A DNA stretch of 64,000 bases from DASQUK01 sp963813485 (GTDB lineage Bacteria > Actinomycetota > Acidimicrobiia > Acidimicrobiales > VFJN01), in the NCBI GenBank assembly GCA_963813485.1, contig CAWEZE010000004.1, positions 170,391 through 234,390 on the forward strand. Direction: 5' to 3'. The stretch's first letter is position 1; every line of letters starts with the position of its first letter. The notes under the pieces were generated by a model. That model had not been told where the DNA came from and did no database searches. It was given only the letters and a program-made list of their open reading frames with translations. The translations under genes and the position numbers were made by a program. Below, one piece after another: positions 59,377-64,000 of this stretch.

Positions 59377-59382
59377 GGGGTC

Positions 59383-59411
59383 ATACTGGGTGCATATAAC
59401 CCCAATGTCAA
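59383..59411 (-). promoter_or_regulatory. Promoter of the RHH-ClpN gene
   Basis: TTGACA (59406-59411) is followed after exactly 17 bases by CAGTAT (59383-59388), six bases before the ATG at 59376. The -35 is perfect; the -10 matches 3 of 6. A leaderless start is implied. Confidence 0.5.
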
Positions 59412-59437
59412 CACAGATGCCTGTTAGCTTGGTGACC

Positions 59438-62296
59438 TCAGCTGCAGCCGCTGGTTGTGCCGCACGAGGGGCAGGCGTGGCACGAGCCCGCCCGCTGCAT
59501 CTGTACGCCGCACTGCATGCAGTAAGGGGCGTCCACGCTGGAGGCAGCCATCGGGCGGATCACCGGATTGGGCCTCCCCGTCGGCTCACCGGCATCGGTG
59601 ACACCCGCCCGCTCCAGCAGCGACGGCTCCTTGGGCGCACCCTCGCTGTCGAACAGCGTCGGCGACGACGAGTCGATCGACGGCGGGTCGGCCGGCACGT
59701 CCTGGCCCTGACGCGTCTCCACGACGGTCTCCTCGACGCCCGGCAACGTCGGCTGGGTCCGCTCGCCGGTGGTGAGGATGCCGAGCTCGGCCCGTTCCTC
59801 GTAGCTGAGGTAGTCGACCGCCAGGCGGCGGAAGATGTAGTCGAGGATCGAGGTGGCGATCCGCAGCTCGGCATCGTCGGTGATCCCGGCCGGCTCGAAG
59901 CGGGTGTTGGTGAACGCCTCGACGAAGCTGCGGAGCGGAACCCCGTACTGCAAGCCGTAACTGACCGAGATCGAGAAGGCGTCCATGATGCCGGCCAGGG
60001 TCGAGCCCTGCTTCGACACCTTGAGGAAGATCTCGCCCGGGCGCCCGTCGGTGTACTCCCCCACCGTGACGAAGCCCTTGCAGTCGGCCACCCGGAACTC
60101 GAACGTCTTCGACGCGCGGTTGCGGGGCAGCTTCTCGCGCACGGGTTGCTTGATGATCTTCTCGATCACCTGGGTCGCACCGGCACCCGCATCGAGTGAC
60201 ACCGCAGCCTCCTTCTTGGTCGTCGAGAGTGGCTGGCCCACCTTGCAGTTGTCACGGTAGATGGCAATGGCCTTGACGCCCATCCGCCAGGCGTCGATGT
60301 GCAGCTGCTCGACGTCCTCGACCGACACGTCTTCCGGCATGTTGACGGTCTTGGAGATAGCGCCGGAGATGAACGGCTGGACCGCCGACATCATCCGCAC
60401 GTGGCCCGTGTAGTGGATGGTGTTGTCGCCCATGGAGCAGGCGAACACCGGCAAGTGCTCGGTCATCAGGTGGGGGGCGCCGAGGATCGACATGTGCTCG
60501 TCGATGTAGGCGACGATGTCGTCGATCTCGCCGGGGCCGTAGCCGAGCTGCTCGAGCGCCCGAGGCACGGTCTGGTTGACGATCGACATCGTGCCGCCGC
60601 CGACCAGCTTCTTGGTCTTCACGAGGCCGAGGTCGGGCTCGATCCCTGTAGTGTCACAGTCCATCATCAGGCCGATGGTGCCCGTGGGCGCCAGGACCGA
60701 TGCCTGGCTGTTGCGCACGCCGTAGCGCTCACTGAGCTCGCAGGCCATGTCCCAGCTCTCCTGGGCGGCCGACAGCAGGTTGGGCTCGACGAGCTCCTCG
60801 TCGATCCTCGAGGCCGCCTCCTGGTGCTGGCGGAGCACCCGCAGCATGTGCTCGCGGTTCTCGGCGAATCCGGCGAACGGGCCCATGCGGGAGGCGGTGC
60901 GGGCCGACACCTCGTAGGCGTGCCCCGTCATGAGCGACGTGACCGCCGCGCCGTAGGCCCGGCCGGCGTCGCTGTCATAGGGCAGGCCGAGCGCCATGAG
61001 CAGCGCGCCGAGGTTCGCGTAGCCGAGGCCGAGCTGGCGGAACCGCCGCGACGTGTCGGCGATCGGCTCGGTCGGGTAGTCGGCCCGGCCGACCAGGATC
61101 TCCTGGCCCGTGAACATGATCTCGACGGCGTGACGGAAGCCGTGGACGTCGAAGCTCTCGTCGTCGGCGAGGAACTTCAGCAGGTTGAGGCTCGCCAGAT
61201 TGCACGCCGAGTCGTCGAGGTGCATGTACTCGCTGCACGGGTTGCTCCCGTTGATCCGCCCAGTGTTGGCGGCGGTATGCCAGTGGTTGATGGTCGTGTC
61301 GAACTGCATGCCGGGATCGGCGCACTCCCATGCCGCCTGGGCGATCTGCCGGAACAGCTCCCGGGCCTTCACGGTGCGGAACACCGCACCGCTGGTGACC
61401 TCGCGCAGGCTCCAGTCGGCATCGTCCACGACCGCCTGCATGAACTCGTCGGTCACCCGCACCGAGTTGTTGGCGTTCTGGTACTGGATGGAGTGGCTGT
61501 CGCGGCCGTCGAGATCCATGTCGAAGCCGGCCCGCTCGAGCGCGCGGGCCTTGCGCTCCTCGAGCGCCTTGCACCAGATGAACTCCTCGACGTCGGGATG
61601 GTCGACGTCGAGGATGACCATCTTGGCGGCGCGGCGGGTCTTGCCGCCCGACTTGATGGTGCCGGCAGAGGCGTCGGCACCCCGCATGAAGCTCACGGGA
61701 CCCGAGGCCGTGCCGCCGCCCCGCAGCAACTCGACCGACGAGCGGATGCGGGACAGGTTGACGCCGGCGCCCGAGCCGCCCTTGAAGATGATGCCTTCCT
61801 CTCGGTACCAGTTGAGGATCGAGTCCATCGAGTCGTCGACCGAGAGGATGAAGCACGCGCTCGCCTGCTGCGGCACGCCCGTGACGCCGATGTTGAACCA
61901 CACGGGGCTGTTGAACGCTGCCTTCTGGGTGACCAGCAGGTGCTTGAGCTCGGCGTTGAAGGTGTCGGCCTCGCGCTCGTCGACGAAGTATCCGCCCTCG
62001 ACCCCCCACCGGGTGATGGTGTCGGCCACCCGGTCGACCACCTGCCGCAGCGACCACTCGCGCTCGGGCGTGCCGAGGGTGCCCCGGAAGTACTTCTGGG
62101 CGACGATGTTGGTGGCGTTCAGCGACCAGGACACGGGGAACTCGACGTCGCGCTGCTCGAAGGCCACGGAGCCGTCGCGGAAGTTGGTGATCCTGGCGTC
62201 GCGCCGTTCCCACTCGAGCTCGTCGTAGGGGTGTACACCCTCGGTCGTGAAGTGCCGACCGAGACCGATGCCCGCCTGCTCGGGAGCGAGAGCCAT
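59438..62296 (-). CDS. nrdJ: Vitamin B12-dependent (class II) ribonucleotide reductase
   Basis: A 952-residue NrdJ, matching the usual ~950-960. It makes deoxynucleotides using adenosylcobalamin. Visible are GGYFVDEREADTFNAELKHL, GGSGAGVNLSRIRSSVELLR, NGSNPCSEYMHLDDSACNLA (active-site Cys and Glu region), LAPTGTIGLMMDCDTTGIEP and, at the C-terminus, a zinc-finger-like CMQCGVQMQRAGSCHACPSC. ATG 62296 is preceded by TGGAGGAACTC. An unusual AT-rich palindrome pair lies about 120 bases upstream. The gene stands alone. Confidence 0.97.
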   Translation of the reverse strand: MALAPEQAGIGLGRHFTTEGVHPYDELEWERRDARITNFRDGSVAFEQRDVEFPVSWSLNATNIVAQKYFRGTLGTPEREWSLRQVVDRVADTITRWGVEGGYFVDEREADTFNAELKHLLVTQKAAFNSPVWFNIGVTGVPQQASACFILSVDDSMDSILNWYREEGIIFKGGSGAGVNLSRIRSSVELLRGGGTASGPVSFMRGADASAGTIKSGGKTRRAAKMVILDVDHPDVEEFIWCKALEERKARALERAGFDMDLDGRDSHSIQYQNANNSVRVTDEFMQAVVDDADWSLREVTSGAVFRTVKARELFRQIAQAAWECADPGMQFDTTINHWHTAANTGRINGSNPCSEYMHLDDSACNLASLNLLKFLADDESFDVHGFRHAVEIMFTGQEILVGRADYPTEPIADTSRRFRQLGLGYANLGALLMALGLPYDSDAGRAYGAAVTSLMTGHAYEVSARTASRMGPFAGFAENREHMLRVLRQHQEAASRIDEELVEPNLLSAAQESWDMACELSERYGVRNSQASVLAPTGTIGLMMDCDTTGIEPDLGLVKTKKLVGGGTMSIVNQTVPRALEQLGYGPGEIDDIVAYIDEHMSILGAPHLMTEHLPVFACSMGDNTIHYTGHVRMMSAVQPFISGAISKTVNMPEDVSVEDVEQLHIDAWRMGVKAIAIYRDNCKVGQPLSTTKKEAAVSLDAGAGATQVIEKIIKQPVREKLPRNRASKTFEFRVADCKGFVTVGEYTDGRPGEIFLKVSKQGSTLAGIMDAFSISVSYGLQYGVPLRSFVEAFTNTRFEPAGITDDAELRIATSILDYIFRRLAVDYLSYEERAELGILTTGERTQPTLPGVEETVVETRQGQDVPADPPSIDSSSPTLFDSEGAPKEPSLLERAGVTDAGEPTGRPNPVIRPMAASSVDAPYCMQCGVQMQRAGSCHACPSCGTTSGCS

Positions 62297-62411
62297 GAGT
62301 TCCTCCAGGTCAGTGGGTCGAGCCGGTTGGGGAGACGAGACCGAGGGCCTGAACCACTAGTTGTTGGGGGCTGAAGCCGCCGAGCGACCCTCGAACCCCA
62401 AGATGTGGGAC

Positions 62412-62434
62412 GTAATTACAGCACGTGTAATTAC
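62412..62434. promoter_or_regulatory. Twin GTAATTAC palindromes upstream of nrdJ
   Basis: The perfect palindrome GTAATTAC occurs at 62412-62419 and 62427-62434, separated by 7 bases and 15 bases centre to centre, in an otherwise GC-rich gap 116-138 bases before the nrdJ start. It looks like an operator or promoter element; the regulator is unknown. Confidence 0.5.
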
Positions 62435-62988
62435 ACCCGTCAATGGCTTGTCGGCGCTCGATGGCCGACAGAGGCGACTTACCGGCCGCGAATGTGCAAC
62501 GCCTGGAGCGGGCTCAGGCTTCCCGGCCGAGGGCGAGCGGGCCGTCCCCCTCCCCCGGCGGCCCCGGCGCCCGATCCATGTGCCGTGGCCCCGTGTGGAC
62601 CGTGCCCGGCGCGGACTCACAGGTCGAGACGTCGGCGACGGTCGCCGCCGAGTGGCGACGAACCGCTTCCCACCTCTCAAGGAGTCGCTCAGCCCACCAC
62701 AGACACGGAAGCGACAACCATCATTCCGCTCGTCCGCGCCCGGGCACGTTGCACCCTCGCCAAGCTATGGGACCGAGGTTGTGGACGACTAGAGGACGAG
62801 GCTGTGAATTACGGGTGGATTTCTCGGAGTCTCGTCCACAGATCCCGGGCCGGTCGGCATCGAGGACCGCAGGCGTCGATCCCGGTAGCTTCCCGACGTG
62901 CGCATGCTTTGGCCCACCGAGCGCGGTCAGGGGGACCGAGCGCGTCCGGAACACAACCGATGCCGCCGAGGCCAATGGCCTCGACGAC
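62435..62988. other. Intergenic region before the RibD-C-type gene
   Basis: About 550 bases with no supported gene. Two TCGTCCACA nonamers in opposite orientation (62780-62788 and 62832-62840) resemble DnaA boxes. GTG-CGC-ATG at ~62899 starts a protein-like RMLWPT in the wrong frame, which may be the old N-terminus of the next gene. Confidence 0.4.
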
Positions 62989-63762
62989 GTGGATCGCCTC
63001 GACGACGTCGATCCGGCCGATGTCTACGGAGCCGACAGCCGTCCGCCGTTCGGCGATCGTCCCTGGGTGCTCGCCAACATGATCGCCAGCATCGACGGTG
63101 CCGCCACCGATCCCACCGGCCGGTCGGCGGGACTGGGCGGCCCGGCCGACCTGCGGGTCTTCTCGGCGATCCGGGCGGTGGCCGACATCGTGCTGGCGGG
63201 CGCCGGAACCGTGCGCACGGAGCGCTACGGCCCCGCCCGCATGCTTCCGGCCCAGGAGGAGGCCCGGCGCATCCGCGGCCAGTCACCCCGACCCCGCATC
63301 GCGGTCGTCACGCGCTCGCTGGCCCTCGACCTCGATCTCCCGCTCTTTCGCGAGGCGAGCGACGAGTATCGGCCGATCGTGATCACCACCACCGCCGGAC
63401 TGGACCGCGTTCGCAGCACCGGTGGCGCCACCGGGACGCATGCCCTGGCGATGGTGGCCGAGATCATCGTGGCCGGAGACCAGTTCGTCGACTGCGACAC
63501 GGCGCTGCGGGCACTGCGCACCACCGCCCGCGCCGGCGTCGTGCTCGTGGAAGGTGGCCCGAGCATCAACGCCCAACTGGTGGCAGCCGACCTCGTCGAC
63601 GAGCTCTGCCTCACGGTCTCGCCCCAACTCCTGGGGGCCGACGGCCCCCGGATCGTCGACGGCGTCGGCGCGGACGCGCCACGGCGCATGACGCTCGACC
63701 GGGTGCTCCTCGAGGACGACTACCTCTTCCTGCGCTACCTGCGGGTGCGCGACGGCGCCTGA
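62989..63762 (+). CDS. Pyrimidine reductase-family (RibD C-terminal domain) protein
   Basis: A 257-residue reductase of the DHFR/RibD-C superfamily: DRPWVLANMIASIDGAATDP, then VFSAIRAVADIVLAGAGTVR, PRIAVVTRSLALDLDLPLF, AGVVLVEGGPSINAQLVAAD and VDELCLTVSPQLLGADGPRI. RibD-C reduces a ribityl-pyrimidine in flavin synthesis, but no deaminase domain or rib genes are present, so the role is uncertain. GTG 62989 is the first usable start before the domain. The usual N-terminus of relatives (MRMLWPT-like) appears ~90 bases upstream in another frame, hinting at a start-region frameshift. Confidence 0.8.
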   Translation: MDRLDDVDPADVYGADSRPPFGDRPWVLANMIASIDGAATDPTGRSAGLGGPADLRVFSAIRAVADIVLAGAGTVRTERYGPARMLPAQEEARRIRGQSPRPRIAVVTRSLALDLDLPLFREASDEYRPIVITTTAGLDRVRSTGGATGTHALAMVAEIIVAGDQFVDCDTALRALRTTARAGVVLVEGGPSINAQLVAADLVDELCLTVSPQLLGADGPRIVDGVGADAPRRMTLDRVLLEDDYLFLRYLRVRDGA

Positions 63763-64000
63763 TCGCGCCGCACGGTCGGCCCGGCCCGTCCGTGGGTCGA
63801 GGGCCGAACCCCCAGCAAGCCCCGCCATCGACCGTCGGAGCTAGCGACCCACATCGACCCGCCGAACGGAGGCGGACCGTCGTGACCGGACCGGCGCGAG
63901 CCACTTCCCCGGACGAGAGGGCGCGCCGGTAACCCGCACGACGCGTCGTGCCGCATGTCACGCCCCGCCTTCAGCGGCTCGGTCGGCACGGTTGTCTGCG
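63763..64000. other. Right-edge sequence without a supported gene
   Basis: About 240 bases at the window edge. Several GC-driven open frames exist but none is recognisable; a gene could begin beyond the edge. Confidence 0.35.

Noticed and set aside
60299..62374. A 691-codon plus-strand frame opposite nrdJ
   Set aside because: It is the shadow of the strongly supported nrdJ.
62297..62460. Possible adenosylcobalamin riboswitch upstream of the B12-dependent nrdJ
   Set aside because: I searched for the conserved B12-box-type core (GCCACTG-like) and found none; the leader is also too short for the full element.

Overview
The window is a high-GC actinobacterial chromosome segment, most likely from the class Acidimicrobiia or a close relative. 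The evidence is a WhiB regulator, a mycothiol-dependent-type enzyme (MDMPI fold), several F420/LLM-type and PPOX flavoproteins, a PimB-like mannosyltransferase, a B12-dependent class II ribonucleotide reductase, many GTG/TTG starts, and repeated TAnnnT hexamers 6-10 bases before start codons without a Shine-Dalgarno (leaderless promoters). No tRNA, rRNA or CRISPR array was found. One structural RNA gene, RNase P RNA, is clear at 19570-19945.

Layout. (1) 1-11.9 kb is ordinary core: ROK kinase (cut by the left edge), an eRF1-like protein, an SRPBCC-ArsA-small protein operon, a PimB-like mannosyltransferase with a membrane protein, QueG, a NYN-domain/zinc-ribbon pair, an AsnC ligand-binding domain protein, TetR, TrpD and WhiB. 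(2) 12.4-18.6 kb is a five-gene glycerol-3-phosphate operon: glpD, an MDMPI-family protein, an alkyl-DHAP-synthase-like FAD enzyme, a glycerol kinase and a YceI protein. (3) 18.6-19.9 kb holds an SRPBCC/ArsR pair with a palindromic operator, then rnpB.

(4) From the 3' end of rnpB to about 44.5 kb the sequence becomes accessory and strongly degraded. It carries two tyrosine-recombinase remnants, an intact IS110 transposase and a remnant of a second one, and at least a dozen genes that can be read only by joining frames: an adenylate cyclase, two methyltransferases, a VOC protein, a secreted protein, a cyclase-family hydrolase, a BTAD/TPR regulator, an alpha/beta hydrolase, a STAS protein, a PAF-acetylhydrolase-like protein and an internally deleted FAH protein. 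Intact genes (DHFR-like, PPOX, GNAT, MmcQ, LLM, SRPBCC, flavin monooxygenase-like, alpha/beta hydrolase, NAD(P)-binding, DUF4326) lie between them. A tandem array of three related ~38-codon hydrophobic peptides sits at 27.8-28.2 kb.

(5) 44.6-64 kb returns mostly to core: DUF4389, a zinc-ribbon membrane protein, histidine phosphatase, CdsZ-like protein, a bifunctional penicillin-binding protein, F420-type LLM and Gfo/Idh/MocA oxidoreductases, DUF5990, a PPOX protein, a sigma-like factor, a KhtTU-like K+/H+ antiporter, an RHH-ClpN protein with a small membrane partner, NrdJ and a RibD-C-type reductase. A small degraded patch (RHH antitoxin, alpha/beta hydrolase) lies at 53.3-56.4 kb.

No complete new defence or biosynthetic system was recognised. 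The most novel-looking items are the tandem mini-ORF array, the rnpB-bounded pseudogene region, the operon pairing glpD/glpK with ether-lipid-type and MDMPI enzymes, and several operator-like palindromes.
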